Below the pieces are notes generated by a model. The model was not told the origin of the DNA. It worked only from the letters and a program-made list of their open reading frames with translations, and did not search any database. From Hyaloperonospora brassicae (lineage: Eukaryota > Oomycota > Peronosporomycetes > Peronosporales > Peronosporaceae), in NCBI GenBank assembly GCA_947650285.1, contig CANTFL010000136.1:62001-126000 (forward strand): a stretch of DNA of 64,000 nucleotides. The letters are read 5' to 3'. This document shows, one piece after another, positions 45,864 to 56,732 of the stretch. The position numbers and the translations under genes were made by a program. Position 1 is the first letter of the stretch, and each line of letters opens with the position of its first letter.

Positions 45864-46044
45864 CGTGGTCGCCATGAGTACTTTCGCGTCCCTCGATCTA
45901 GGACGTGAAGGATGCCCCTTCACGTCGACTCGCGTTCCAACGTCTGATGAAGGCACACCAAGATCGTTGCAGTGCGTCTTCAGTGTATGTGTGATTCGTT
46001 CCCTTGCCTCGAACGTTACGGTATCGTGTGAAGAGATTCTTCAT
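44764..46044 (-). pseudogene. Antisense ORF of element C (aORF), two stops
   Basis: 427 codons on the minus strand from ATG 46044 to a stop at 44764, with a TAG near 45900 and a TAA at 45346-45348 but no frameshift. The order is: Trp/Arg-rich start; a Cys/His cluster that could bind zinc (CHLTRDGFHICY, CPRCH, near 45800); a long Arg/Ser-dipeptide domain (RSRSRDRLSYDHRGRSRSRS near 45580); a coiled coil (AERARDRAAAATEAAERTRR near 44960); a basic end. RS domains of this type are known in splicing and nuclear export factors. It overlaps the sense chromodomain, so some of the open frame could be forced. Confidence 0.45.
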
Positions 46045-46352
46045 GGTCTCAAGTGATCAGGTTGGTGCGCACCTTCAAGGCTGTACAAGCCCCACGGCTT
46101 CAAGTCGTCATCCATGGTCTGCGGTGCACGCTCTCTTCGAAGTGTCTGATGACCTCAACTGTCGTTTGGGGTCGAGTCGCGTGGGTGTTCAGGATTCATG
46201 CTGCTCAGTTGTTTGTGGCTGAGCAGATTCGAAGACCAAGATGACGTGTCGTTGGAGTTCTCGCTGGGCTTTTCGTTGGGCTATTCGTTAAGAAGAAACT
46301 TTCTGTGTATGGCGCTTACGTCACGGTAAGCGCAACTCAAAGAGGGGGGTGA

Positions 46353-46672
46353 TGTAATGGGGCAACCCATTACATTAAGTAGTCATAGTTTTATTACATA
46401 ATTACATACATTAAGTGTAGACAGTATCCGGATAGCGGATACTGCGCGTCTATTTATTATTGGTTTATTTTTGGGGTGCCAGACCCAATAATTAGCCAAT
46501 AATAATTAGTTCTGTATTTGAGTGGTTCCCATGAGCTAGGGAACATATTCGCACTTACTGCGAATTATAAAAACACAAAAATACAAACAGAGTTAAATTT
46601 ACCTTAAAAATCACAGCGCTTCCTCAGCTTAATTATTAGTGTAAGACGGTAACGGGCACTCACCCCGTTACT
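46353..46672 (+). repeat. Right LTR of element C
   Basis: Matches 38929-39248. The final base has changed (gttact against gttaca). It is followed by agaac. Confidence 0.9.
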
Positions 46673-46677
46673 AGAAC

Positions 46678-47600
46678 TGATGTTCCGCCTGGCCAAACAA
46701 TTCAAAGTCAAAGTTTGTAAAGACGCCGGTGACTCTCTATGCAACGGGATGCCAAATTATCTGCCCAGGAGAAGTCTACGCGTGTCTTTCGTAGCAATTT
46801 CAGTTCTGTCAAATGTCAATTAATTGAGTCCAAAACCAATGACTATGCCTATCTGTTCGCTAGGTCACTGTTGCGTATCGCCTGTATATGTCATTAAACT
46901 CGTGCATCACGTGGTCCACAGCAGATAATCCGTAGCAGATCGATAGGTAGTGGATCGCTAGGTGGTGGATCACTCCATAGTAGATCGCACCATAGTGGAT
47001 TGCCCGGATAGTGGATCGCTAGTTATTGGATCGCCCGGATAGTTGATCGCTAGCTATTGGATCGCCCGGATAGTTGATCGCCTGGGGTGGATCGTTTGGG
47101 TAGTGGACCGCGATATGTGATCCACACCAATTATGCGTCCACACAATTATGTGTCCACACAATCAAGCATTACCTACCCAAGGTGGATCGTAATCAATCT
47201 CTCGAGTCTCTGATTGGGCATCCACCGTCGGATCGCCGTTGCTTTTGAGACCTCGCATGTTGTTTATCTTGACGGTCAACTCTTCCAGATATCTTCCATG
47301 TTCGCCTAATTTCCGTTGTCGCTAGCGATCCAGTATTCCAGTTGATGTTCACACCTTGAGCGACCCGGTCCTTGTGACTTGGTGATCCAAGACCTCGATC
47401 GCGAATCGTGATCGGTCAATGGTCGATCCTTGACTATACTACTTCTTGGCCGTTAGGTAGATTAATCCGCGTAATTTTTACATTCGTTTTCTATTATTCA
47501 GTCGTTTGATCCATCATTCGTGCCAACTGGCCTATCTCCGAGCGCACTCCACCAATCAAATCGATATCGCACTTAATGCGTTAGGCGCGATCCACACTTT
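46678..47600. other. Flank of element C and a 31-bp tandem repeat
   Basis: 46678-46730 continues the minus-strand ORF interrupted by element C. About 46935-47115 holds a degenerate tandem array; cccggatagt recurs at 47003, 47034 and 47065, an exact 31-bp period, with looser copies around it. Nothing is recognised in 47120-47600. Confidence 0.6.
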
Positions 47601-47819
47601 CCATCATTATTCTTCTGCGCTTCTCCACATCAGCAACGGATGCTGAATCTGATTCACCGTCATCATCATCGTGAGGGGAAAAACGAAGTCGATCCAGTAA
47701 ACACACATAATTGGGGCGCTTATTTTGAACACGATAGACTTTCGGATCATCAATGTCCTCGTATGGAGCCCATTTGCGCGTATTACATTGAAAATAATAG
47801 ATTCTGTGTCCAAAATGGG

Positions 47820-50200
47820 CTATTTGAGACCCAAGGCAAATCCAATCGTCGCATTATCCTTATGTCGCGGTCGTTCCGGACCCTTTGGAACATGAACATA
47901 CGCTAGAGCACCAAACAAGCGAATAGGGTGAAGATATGTCTTAATACCAAACACCCGTTCGTACGGTGTGCAAGTCGTCGTATTGTTGTAGAAACGATTA
48001 CTCATGCATACTCCATATTCCAAGGCATCTGGCCATAGCGTGGTTGAGAAACTAGATTTACGTAGCATCGTTTTGTCATATTACTTAAGTAATGATGTTA
48101 TCTCTACGGGATTCGTGTGGGAGCTTTTCGGTACAACTTGCACATGATCGATACCACTTGTATGATACCAGGCATATATATCGTGGTTCGCAAATTCACC
48201 ACCTTGATCCGAATTAATTCTTGTGACAGGTAAAACTCGATGCCTTTCCATGGCATCCCATCGAAGATGAACGATTTTCTTTATGCTCCGGCCAGCCTGC
48301 CTTTCGGCCCAGTTGACGTATTTCATCATGAATCTGTTTACCGTTTATGCCTTCTTTTTTGTGAGGAGATGTGCTGTCAAATAGAGTAGACCTTTATACT
48401 GACGAGAATTGCCACGTATAAAATACCATTGCTTCCCGACGGAAACATAAGATCTGCATACACCACTCGATTCATACATTTGATTTAGGGGTCCTTTTTC
48501 TTAGTTCGGCGCTGCCGCCTTTTCTGACCAACGTGGCAATCATCACACGTCAATGACTTTCGTTCCGTTAGAATCGTACTATGAACATAGCCTTGGTCGA
48601 TTATGTTATTTAAATAATGCTCGTAGATGCGTTCAAGACGTGTATGCCAAATTTTTATAGACGCTAGACCATCTGAGCTGTATAATTTGCTTCCTTCTGA
48701 GTTTTGTCATCGATTAGGATATGCTGGACAAACGTATCTTCTGTATGAACTTTTTTCCTGGATATCCAATACCCTTGAATTCAAAATAGGCATTAAAGGA
48801 TTCAATCGATATGACGAGAAACTCCACCTTTCATCATGGCGTTCGTCTCGAAAAGTCGGTTGCTCATACAGTGGGCCAGAAAATCCATACTTGAACGGGC
48901 CATGGTTACCCGAAATACTTGATTTACTGCCTTTCCTAGAGAGAAGATTCCATGATCTGCATACAACGTGCAACACGTCATTTAGTAGGAAACTTTTTTC
49001 TTTCCCATTTATTTTTTTACTTTTTTTATAGCACTCACTCCAGTCACGCACGCATTTATTTATGCGGATATACCAGAGAGACTTATCTGCTACTGAGAAG
49101 GCACCAAATCATATTTAACAAAGTCATCTCGATTTGCTGGAACGTTAGTATATGCACCGGTATCAAAACACCAGTGATGAACGACAGTCGGCATCCATTG
49201 CATAAACTAGCGCTATGCGTGCTTCCTGGTATCGAGTGTCGATCTCTCTTTGCATCCCCACTTTGCTTCTTATTGACTGGACTAGTAAAAACAGGAATAT
49301 CGAGTTTCAAACATCCTTCTGGATTCTCATTTGATTGACCCGACTTGCATTTACGATATTTTCAGCAAGAGACATTTCTCTCTCCCGGATCCTTCGGGTG
49401 CAGTGCAAAACAGACACGTGGTTTTGGAATTTCCTCAAAGTCACGTTTATAATTTACTGTCTTGCCGCAGCTGTAACAAACCTTCATTTTATTCTTATTT
49501 CCACGTTTAACCTCACTTTTGCTTTGTCCGTCACCCTTTCTTGACCCTACATTGTCACCTTGCACAAACACTCCTTGGGAAATCCTTCGTTGACGTTCGT
49601 ACCTGATTTTTTGAACTAGCCGCATGTATCTGCCCCAAGCTCGTACATATCTTTAGCTGGTACATTCCCGAACCAGTTCTGCGTTTGAATTAATCCAAAA
49701 TCGTGTACCACACTCGGTAAACTTTGCAATTTGTAAACATCATCGTCGTATCCGAGAGCTTGCTCTCATTATCAGCTAGTCCAAGCTCCTTGTTTCTACA
49801 GGCTCCTACGATGATCCTTGATGTCGTCTTCAGGATAACAGCGCATTCAGATCAGCTCTTCTTTACGACGTTGTATCGCAAGGATAGTCGATATTGTGTT
49901 TGGTCGATTTTCAGGCCTCTTGCTCAAAGTTTCAAAAAGCTTACTTTCAGTCTTCTCCGTCCTATAGAGCTCGGCAAGCTCTGGCGATAGTGGCATCATT
50001 ATCTCTCGTCGAAGTCTTTTTTTGGCTTTTCAAGCTTGAGGTTTCCTTCATTATTTGAGAGAAACTTCCGGTCGATGTGGCCGCACGCGACATTCCAAAG
50101 TTTTTGGTCAATGTCTCGAAGCTACATCGTCTCCATCTCCTTGTAGTTATACTAGTACCTGCCCTTAAAGGCACGTGTCATCCCATCCTCTGAGTATAAC
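47820..50200 (-). pseudogene. Second copia retrotransposon relic
   Basis: A minus-strand copia polyprotein in many frames. Gag pieces lie at 49960-50200 (LRDIDQKLWNVACGHIDRKF in the corrected frame). A zinc knuckle is at about 49480 (CYSCGKTVNYKRDF, last Cys lost). The pre-integrase segment is around 48560-48660 (HIYEHYLNNIIDQGYVH, CDDCHVGQKRQRR). The integrase core lies at 48081-48329 (NSDQGGEFANHDIYAW) and the C-terminal segment at 47820-48068 (TPYERVFGIKTYLHPIRLFG). Reverse transcriptase and LTRs are missing, so the copy is truncated. It is not the family at 1.2-6.3 kb. Confidence 0.75.
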
Positions 50201-50429
50201 TTGTCCACCATTGGAGCCATACTTGGGCTCATAAGCCTGTTGGATATAAATAATGTATGGTTGACGACTTTACCTTAAAACGCGCTCCAAACGGGTTTCT
50301 TCCCCCCGCCGGGGGCCTCGTCAGTGGATTTATCAATCTAGAAGTGATACATTTATCTATCCTGAGCTCAACGACTAAGAACCATCTAGACTTATGATGC
50401 TCACAAAAATCACCCAATCAAACTACCAA

Positions 50430-51490
50430 TCTGGCAGCTAGGGCGTCGACCCGGAAGGAGGTGTCCGAAATGACAACATCACCTACAACAATCCCATTCG
50501 ACGGCAAAGTTGTCGGCCTCTATATCACTTCTCTCCAGCAACCATGAGCCACAACTCCCCTGATAATATGTCTCCTTCCGCTAGAGCTCTTTGCGGTCCT
50601 CTGGAGTATTGTGGTCGAGCGACTCCGGCGCTCCCCTGGGCCTGCCGATCTTCTGAGCTGGTGTCTTGGTCGTGTCCCATAGTATTGCGCGTCCTTGTGG
50701 GACCCTTGAGTGCGGAACTTTCTTGCCACGCACAACATCCGGTCACCTTGAACTGAGCCTCCTTCTTCTTTGATTATCCTCTTACATGGTCCTCCGTCAC
50801 CAACTCCTCCATTTCTTGTGTAGCACTTGTACAGCCAACCCATCTTCTATTCAATCTTGCGTTTCACTCTTGTCTTCAGCACGTGCACCGTCTTCGTCAA
50901 TCTTCAGACGAGACCTTCGGCGCCTACTTATGCTTTACGCGCCTTCACCGGCGGAGTGTCCGTTTGTATCACGAATCGTGCCGGACGCGTTTTGGCTCTC
51001 CACCGGGGCCTCTTCAAAAGATTTATCAAGCGAGAAGTGAATCATACTTTGCATTGCGCTATCACCAACTTAGAAGGTTCTGATCTTAGTGTAATTACAT
51101 TACCACACCACAGCTATAAAGACTGGTATCTAGGCGGTCTTCCAGGAAAGAAGTGTCCGCAATGGCAATCCATTTCAAAGGGCGTGTTTGTAATGTGCCC
51201 CGAGCAGATAGCTACAGTAAATAACGAGAGTTATAATGTACGGCCGTACCAATGCGCATTATGAAAGCTACAGCTGGACAGCGTGGGCCACCTCGTTTCG
51301 TTCGAGGACTCATCCAGACGCAAAAAACGCGCGCGAGTCTTAGCATTCGTCATGATTTGCATCATAATTTCCAATTAGGAAAACGACAAACGCTCGCTAT
51401 CCAAACGTAATATTTGTCCCCACCTCAGATCGTTTAAGAACTGTCCTTCCAACTGCACATATCCCTCTTTGTGCTCGAGTTAACGTCGCT
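50430..51490. other. Unassigned region with one 145-codon frame
   Basis: The plus-strand frame 50827-51264 is the longest and starts with an ATG near 50827. Its start is hydrophobic and the remainder has no motif I know (HHSYKDWYLGGLPGKKCPQW near 51110). 51270-51490 shows nothing. It borders the Mutator-like element, so it may be old transposon sequence. Confidence 0.3.
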
Positions 51491-51499
51491 TTTCTACCA

Positions 51500-51610
51500 G
51501 GGAAAATAAAAAAATGCCCCATTTAATCACGAAAATTAAAAATGCCCCAGATAATTGGAAAAAAATGCCCCAGAAAATCACGAAAATATAAATATGCCCC
51601 ACGTCCTAGT
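51500..51610 (+). repeat. Left terminal inverted repeat of the MULE
   Basis: Pairs with 53773-53853. Repeated 'aaaatgccccaga' blocks show that one repeat unit has been duplicated here. Confidence 0.85.
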
Positions 51611-51825
51611 TTGACGAATGCGCTTAAGGCATCATCGCACGTTTCCTTCCTGAATAGGCCTGCATACGACGGATTCTGCAGACAGTGAAGTCATCAATAA
51701 GAGCTATAGAGAAAGAATAGATTCTTTGGGATCTACTGGTATGATTATGTGTTTTAAAGTACCAAAGCTGATAATTAGGAGGGGAACGCGATCCCACAAG
51801 TAGAACAACGTTGATATCAAGGGCA

Positions 51826-51990
51826 GCACCTACAGCAGCAACAGCAGTAGCAACAGCAGTAGTAACAGTAGTAGTATCGTATACAGAGCAACAACAACAG
51901 CAACCGCATCACCTACAACAACAGCAGCAGTAGCATCAACAGCAGTAGCAGCAACATCATCAATAATAGCAAATAAATCAACAATAACAA
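51826..51990. repeat. Trinucleotide microsatellite, mainly (CAG/CAA/TAG)n
   Basis: About 160 bp of imperfect cag/caa/tag/atc triplets. Similar atcaacaac triplets resume at 53530 on the other side of the nested element, so that element seems to have inserted into this tract. Confidence 0.75.
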
Positions 51991-52005
51991 AAGCAATTGC
52001 ATCAA

Positions 52006-53522
52006 GGGAAGCTTTATACATCCACCACCCAAACGTTAACCATCCACCCCCTCCCCAAATTAATTTGATTGGCTATTATTTATCATTTAGATTGTTCAAA
52101 GAGAATGAACGCAACTGTAAGAATTTCAACACCCACAAGACACTCACCTTCAAATTGCAACCTTCAGCGTACGGGAACGAGGAGGAGGCAAGCGACAGAG
52201 ACAAAGACGGAGGCAGAGACGAAGCGCAGTGGCGTCCTTTCGTGTCGGTATCCGCAGGTAAAGAAGAAGAAAAGAAGAGAAGAAGGAAGAAGAGATAAGG
52301 CAAAAGAGGTGGAGGCAGAAGCTGAGGAAGAAGCAGAAGGTCAAGGGAAGGAGCGGGAAAGAGAACGATGTTGCAAGAAGAGGATCAGGACAAGAGGACG
52401 ATGTTATAAGAGGAGGAGCAGCAGCAGCAATCGGTTGCCCAGGACATACTTCTGAGGCGAACGTGTCTGCAGCGAATGTGCGTTGGTCGTTGCTGTGTCG
52501 AAAAAGTGTCTGTCGAGAGTGTGAGCTGCTCATGGCTCATTTGTTGTGCTTTTGGTGTTTTGCTAGTTACCGACAGCTGCAGAGTACGCATCCAGAGGAG
52601 GGTGACACGAGGATTCGGCAGCTTGCGACAAATATTGAGGTGCAGGTGTGCCAGAAGGCGAGAACGCGGGTACGTACTGTTTTGTCTTGACGACATTTGG
52701 GGTCGTGAGATGAGTTGCAGACTCTTTTTTTCCTTCTTATCGGTTCCTGACCGGGTCTTGTGCTGTGCACTAAAATGCTTACGTAGCTGCAATTGATCAG
52801 GAGATTCGCAAACTCTTGCAGGTCGAAATGGCCCAAGCCAACAACGCTGTCCTGTATTCAAGCGCGAGTCAACACTTCGACAATTTGCATCACGAGACTC
52901 AAGCTCAACAGTCGGCAGTGTCGAGGGGGATGCAAAGTAATTACTCCACGAATCAAGCCTCACAGGCGCACAGTTTCGAGTACGCTCTAGCACTATCTCA
53001 AGACACAAATAGCAGCGACAAATTGTCGGCATCCTCTGCGACAATCCAGTCTAGTACCGACAGATTTTCGAAATTCTCTGCACCACGTCAGTCGATGGGT
53101 GCAGTAAACTCGTTTTAGTCGATGATGAGTGATCAGACGCAGTCGTGTGGACCCAACGATGCGCACACACACAAATAGATGAACGCAATCAACCAAGGCT
53201 TGAACACGCAGGGCCACCGGCAACTGAGAGCCCGATGTTATCCGCCCACTACGGTCGTGTCACCATCTCGTCAAAACTTCTCGGTCCAAAGTAACGTCGG
53301 AAATTCGCCAAGGCAAGTTTCATCCCACGGCAATATGGAAGGACAACAGCAGCTTGACGATCGAATGAGCAATTTGGAGGTGAGTGTCTTGTGGGTGTTG
53401 AAATTCTAACAGTTGCGTTCATTCTCTTTGACCAATCAGAATGGTTGATTTTCGCCGATCGAAATTTAATTTTATGGGGGGTGGATGGTTAATGTTTGGG
53501 TGGTGGATGGATAACGCTTCCC
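52006..53522. mobile_element. Nested inverted-repeat element carrying a KIX-domain gene
   Basis: Arms of about 153 bp (52006-52158 and 53370-53522) are reverse complements with few differences. They start gggaagc and contain catccaccacccaaac. The arms end inside coding-like sequence: both carry a 'caatttg-ag|gtgagt' exon-intron junction. I cannot find a clear target duplication. It lies inside the MULE. Confidence 0.75.
52568..53379 (+). pseudogene. KIX-domain (MED15/CBP-like) gene fragment inside the transposon
   Basis: An exon after an acceptor (ttttgctag) reads YRQLQSTHPEEGDTRIRQLA and TNIEVQVCQKARTR up to a gtacgt donor at 52670. After the presumed intron the reading resumes near 52780 as YVAAIDQEIRKLLQ. 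Together this is the three-helix KIX domain of transcription coactivators (CBP/p300, MED15). A Gln/Ser/Asn-rich segment follows, as in MED15, with stops at 53116-53118 and near 53176, to a gtgagt donor at 53380. The acceptor of the second exon is not clean. Upstream, 52160-52450 is Lys/Glu/Arg-rich and may be an earlier exon. Probably a captured copy of a host gene. Confidence 0.55.
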
Positions 53523-53772
53523 TAATATTAATATCAACAACATTAGCACCGACTGACTGTGTTTACGGCCGCGACTGATCATACAAAGACGCGTTTACGT
53601 CCTCACATCTCGCGTCTGCGCCCGCAACTGGTGGCTGCAAGCGCAGCACCCCCGCGGCAGAACCCTCTCCGCGGCTTCCTAAACAGGGCGTGGGTTGGTC
53701 ACGGCCGTAAAATGGGAAAACGAAAAGATTAAGGACGTGTGGTTTTATGTGTACCACATTAAGGTTGCTTTA

Positions 53773-53853
53773 CTAGGACGTGGGCCATTTTTTTCCAATT
53801 ATCTGGGGCATTTTTTTATTTTCGTGATTAAATGGGACATGTTTTATTTTCCC
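53773..53853 (-). repeat. Right terminal inverted repeat of the MULE
   Basis: Reverse complement of the left repeat, followed by tttctacca. Confidence 0.85.
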
Positions 53854-53947
53854 TTTCTACCACCTGCAAAAGGGATCACAACGTCACACTTGTGCCCGTC
53901 GACCGCACATCTTCGCCTCCAGCCGCCACCTCAGCCGCCCTCTCCTC

Positions 53948-55111
53948 ATGCTTCGCTACGACGGACAAGTTGCTCTGATCACGGGATCTGGCGCTGGCAT
54001 TGGCCGCTGCTACGCGCTGCTCTTCGCCGAGCGCGGGGCCAAAGTGTGCGTGCCAAGACTGGCTCTTGGCTCTGTCCTTAATCACTGAGCGTCCCAGCAT
54101 GAACCGACTGACTATGTCTCTTGTTAATGATAACAGAGTGGTGAACGACTGTAGCAGGGAATCTGCAGACTCTGTGGTCAGGGAGATCAGGACCAAAGGT
54201 GTGTGTGTGTGCGTCGGATGAAGAGGCTCTGGGCCGATACAAAAGGAGCAAAACAGGTTGTGTCGAAATGTGAGTAGTACCAACCAGCGGACTGCTCGTC
54301 ACGTGTTTTGTTTTTGTAGGCGGCGTCGCAGTTGCTGACTACAACTCGGTGACGGACGGCGGCAAGGTCGTGGCTACTGCCATGGACAACTTTGGCCGTA
54401 TTGACATTCTGGTGAACAATGCGGGTATCCTGCGGGACGTCAGCTTTGCAAAAATGACCAAAGCTCAATGGAACCAAGTGCTCGACGTTCACCTGCAAGG
54501 AAGTGAGTGCTGCAGCCATCAATGCTACAGGCTACATGCTGCCTGACCGTTGCCTTACCTCCTTGTACTGCGCCTGTTGTGTAGCTTTTGCCGTGACGCA
54601 TGCAGCGTGGCCTCATATGCGCAAGCAGAAATACGGCCGCGTGATTCTCATCACGTCGATCAACGGTCTGTACGGCCAATTTGGTCAAACGAACTACAGC
54701 GCGGCGAAGGCTTCGATGACTGGTTTTGGCAAGTCGCTGGCGAAAGAGGGCGCCAGCTCGAATATCAAGGTGAACATCGTCGCCCCTGGCGCTGGTTCCA
54801 AGATGACGGCGTCCGTGATGCCCGAAGACCTCGTGGCCAAGTGGAAACCCGAGTACGTGGCGCCTACGGTCGTCTATCTGTGCCACGAGTCCGTGCCGTG
54901 CTCGGGCAAAATCTTCGAAAGCGGCGGTGGCTTCGTCGCGCAGGTCAAGTACGTGCGCAGCCACGGTGTGTTCCTCGATCTGGCCAAGGAGATCACGCCT
55001 GAGACGGTGCAGAGCAAGTTTGCTCAGATCACGGACTTTGCGGCCGCGACGGACCCAGACGAAGACGAGATATCGCCGCAGCTGAAACAGATTCTGACGG
55101 CAAAGCTATAA
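53948..55111 (+). CDS. (3R)-hydroxyacyl-CoA dehydrogenase, MFP-2/HSD17B4-type SDR
   Basis: Four exons: 53948-54045, 54137-54198, 54320-54502 and 54585-55111, all with GT-AG introns, giving 289 residues. It is a classical short-chain dehydrogenase matching the N-terminal domain of peroxisomal multifunctional enzyme 2. It has TGSGAGIG at 12-19, VVVND with Asp37 selecting NAD, NNAG at 86-89, Ser139, and the catalytic YSAAK at 152-156. In beta-oxidation this domain oxidises (3R)-hydroxyacyl-CoA to the 3-keto form. The protein ends Ala-Lys-Leu, an accepted peroxisomal PTS1 signal. The hydratase and SCP2 domains of animal MFP-2 are absent, so the dehydrogenase is separate here. Confidence 0.9.
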
Positions 55112-55284
55112 GTCGGACATCATGTCGGGCTTTTGGTCTGCTAGTCCGACGTGCCGTCGGCGAAGAAAGTAGCCACTTGAGGTTTATGCCGCGCGGTCCT
55201 TCAGATCACCCTGGGGTGGTCTGCGAGTACTGTGACTCAGTTTGAACTCCTTACAGACATCCGCCCTCATTACACTATGGGGCT

Positions 55285-55500
55285 TTTCGGCTGAGGGGGC
55301 CTCCAGCGCCCGGCACTACACACCCTGAGATGCGGCCCGGTTACGCAGCCACCCATTGGATGGTTTATCGTCCCATAAAAGCCTATCTCCGGACCCCTGT
55401 GATCGAGCCCCCACCAGGGTATCGATCCGGATTTTTCCCGGTCCCAGTTCCAGTGGTCTACTACCACTCGGCCACTGGGGTCGGTGACAGGAGCCATTTG
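55285..55500 (-). mobile_element. tRNA-derived SINE
   Basis: On the minus strand a perfect RNA polymerase III A box (TGGCCGAGTGG, 55464-55474) is followed 46 nt later by a near-perfect B box (GGATCGATACC, 55418-55428). The spacing and flanks look like a tRNA, but the acceptor stem does not close and there is a non-tRNA body of about 130 bp. This is the structure of a SINE; tRNA-derived SINEs are described in Phytophthora. It sits between two host genes. The 3' boundary is approximate. Confidence 0.55.
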
Positions 55501-55659
55501 AAACAACGCAATCCTGATGCGGCATAAGTGGACCACATAAAACAAAACGTGCTCGACGCTGCCATGTGATTGGCCATTTTTCGTTTGCAGCGCCACGACA
55601 ACAACGACGTCAAGTGGTCAATCGCACGTCCTCCTGTCGGCTCTACGGACGGCGACGCG

Positions 55660-56732
55660 ATGATCCGTCTCAAGGCCAAACAAGCGGAAAAGGCGGCAGA
55701 AGAGAAACAAGTAGCAGCAGACGCAGGGAACGCCGTGTCGGCCCTGAAGCCCAAGACGAAGATCCTGGGCGTCGGCCGCGGCAAGCGCAGTGGCTTAAGC
55801 AAAGAGAAGAAGCGCACGCCGGGCGAGATCCGTATCCAGAAAGGTGGGACAAAGTGTAGCCATTGCACAATCGTGCGGGGACAATGGGTGCACGGGTGCT
55901 GATGGTAGTTGCGCGTGTGGCTGTTGTGGGTCATAGATATCGCAGAGCTGGACGGTGGCAAGGCCGCGACTGTCACGTTCCCGGAAGTGAACGATTTGAC
56001 ATTCTTCAATGTTAAGGTGTGCAGGTGGATAGGGACTTGGATGTGGGTGGATACGATGCGACTGATGGCGCTTGTGATTGGTGCAGATTGCCGTGGACAC
56101 GGGTCTGTGGAAGGGCGCGTCGTTTGGCTTTAGTTTCAAGATCCCGCCTGTACGTGTGGACCTCGCGACTCGAGGAGGTGTGGTCTGTCGAGATGGCTCA
56201 TGTGCGTGTTGTGCTCGATGTGCAGATGTACCCACATGACCCGCCAAAGGTCCAGTGTCTGACAAAAGTACGTGTGTGTAGTTGCTGCTGCTGTTGATTG
56301 AGCTATGGAGCATCAGGGACGATGGATTGATGGGTGAGCAGAGCGCGGTGCATACTAACGCCTCGCCGTGGTTGGTGTCGACTTGCACCGTGCAGATCTA
56401 CCACCCGAATATCGACCTGGACGGGAACGTGTGTCTGAACATCTTACGCGAAGACTGGAAGCCCGTGTTGGACATCAACTCGGTCATCTATGGGCTGATC
56501 TACCTCTTCTACGAACCGAATCCGGACGATCCGTTGAATAAAGGTTTGCACGATACGGCTCATTGCATTTGCTTGGTGCTGAAGTCGGGTGCTGACCGAT
56601 GTGTCTGTTTTTGTTGTGAGAGCAGAAGCCGCCGAACTGTTCCGAAATGACCCCACGCAGTTTGCTACACTGGTGCGGCAATCGTTGCGCGGGTACAGTG
56701 TTCGAGGCATTTCGTTTGAGAAACTGATATAG
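55660..56732 (+). CDS. UBC12: NEDD8-conjugating enzyme UBC12 (UBE2M)
   Basis: Six exons: 55660-55843, 55937-56016, 56087-56149, 56226-56267, 56396-56543 and 56626-56732, giving 207 residues. All introns are GT-AG and 69-128 nt. The E2 core is very well conserved: HPN at 126-128, catalytic Cys136 in [17 protein letters not shown], and [11 protein letters not shown] before it. The N-terminus is a long basic extension starting [11 protein letters not shown], the type UBC12 uses to dock on the NEDD8 E1. It transfers NEDD8 to cullins and so controls SCF ligases. I chose ATG 55660 because it matches the family start. The frame is open further upstream without a good ATG. Confidence 0.92.

Larger units (their letters stand above)
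38929..46672 (+). mobile_element. Ty3 chromovirus C, recent insertion, inactive
   Basis: Plus-strand element with 320-bp LTRs (38929-39248 and 46353-46672) that differ at about three positions. It is flanked by the duplication agaac (38924-38928 and 46673-46677). Order: primer site, gag, protease, reverse transcriptase/RNase H, integrase, chromodomain. Gag has two stops, and pol has one stop and two compensating frameshifts. An antisense ORF covers the chromodomain region. Perfect stem-loops are frequent in gag and pol. Confidence 0.92.
51500..53853. mobile_element. Mutator-like DNA transposon (MULE), non-autonomous
   Basis: Long inverted repeats (left 51500-51610, right 53773-53853) begin GGGAAAATAAAA and share long stretches such as cccatttaatcacgaaaat. 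The left copy has an extra internal about 38-bp unit. A perfect 9-bp duplication, tttctacca, flanks it (51491-51499 and 53854-53862); 9 bp is the hallmark of Mutator-type insertion. No transposase is inside. The interior holds a trinucleotide tract and a second inverted-repeat element with a gene fragment. The right end lies 94 bp upstream of the dehydrogenase start codon. Confidence 0.85.

Noticed and set aside
51826..51990. Poly-Gln coding exon
   Set aside because: The cag/caa tract is broken by tag triplets in the same frame and lies in the MULE outside the KIX gene, so it is treated as a microsatellite.
55400..55490. Functional tRNA gene on the minus strand
   Set aside because: A and B boxes fit, but the acceptor stem does not close and a non-tRNA body follows, so a SINE is the better call.
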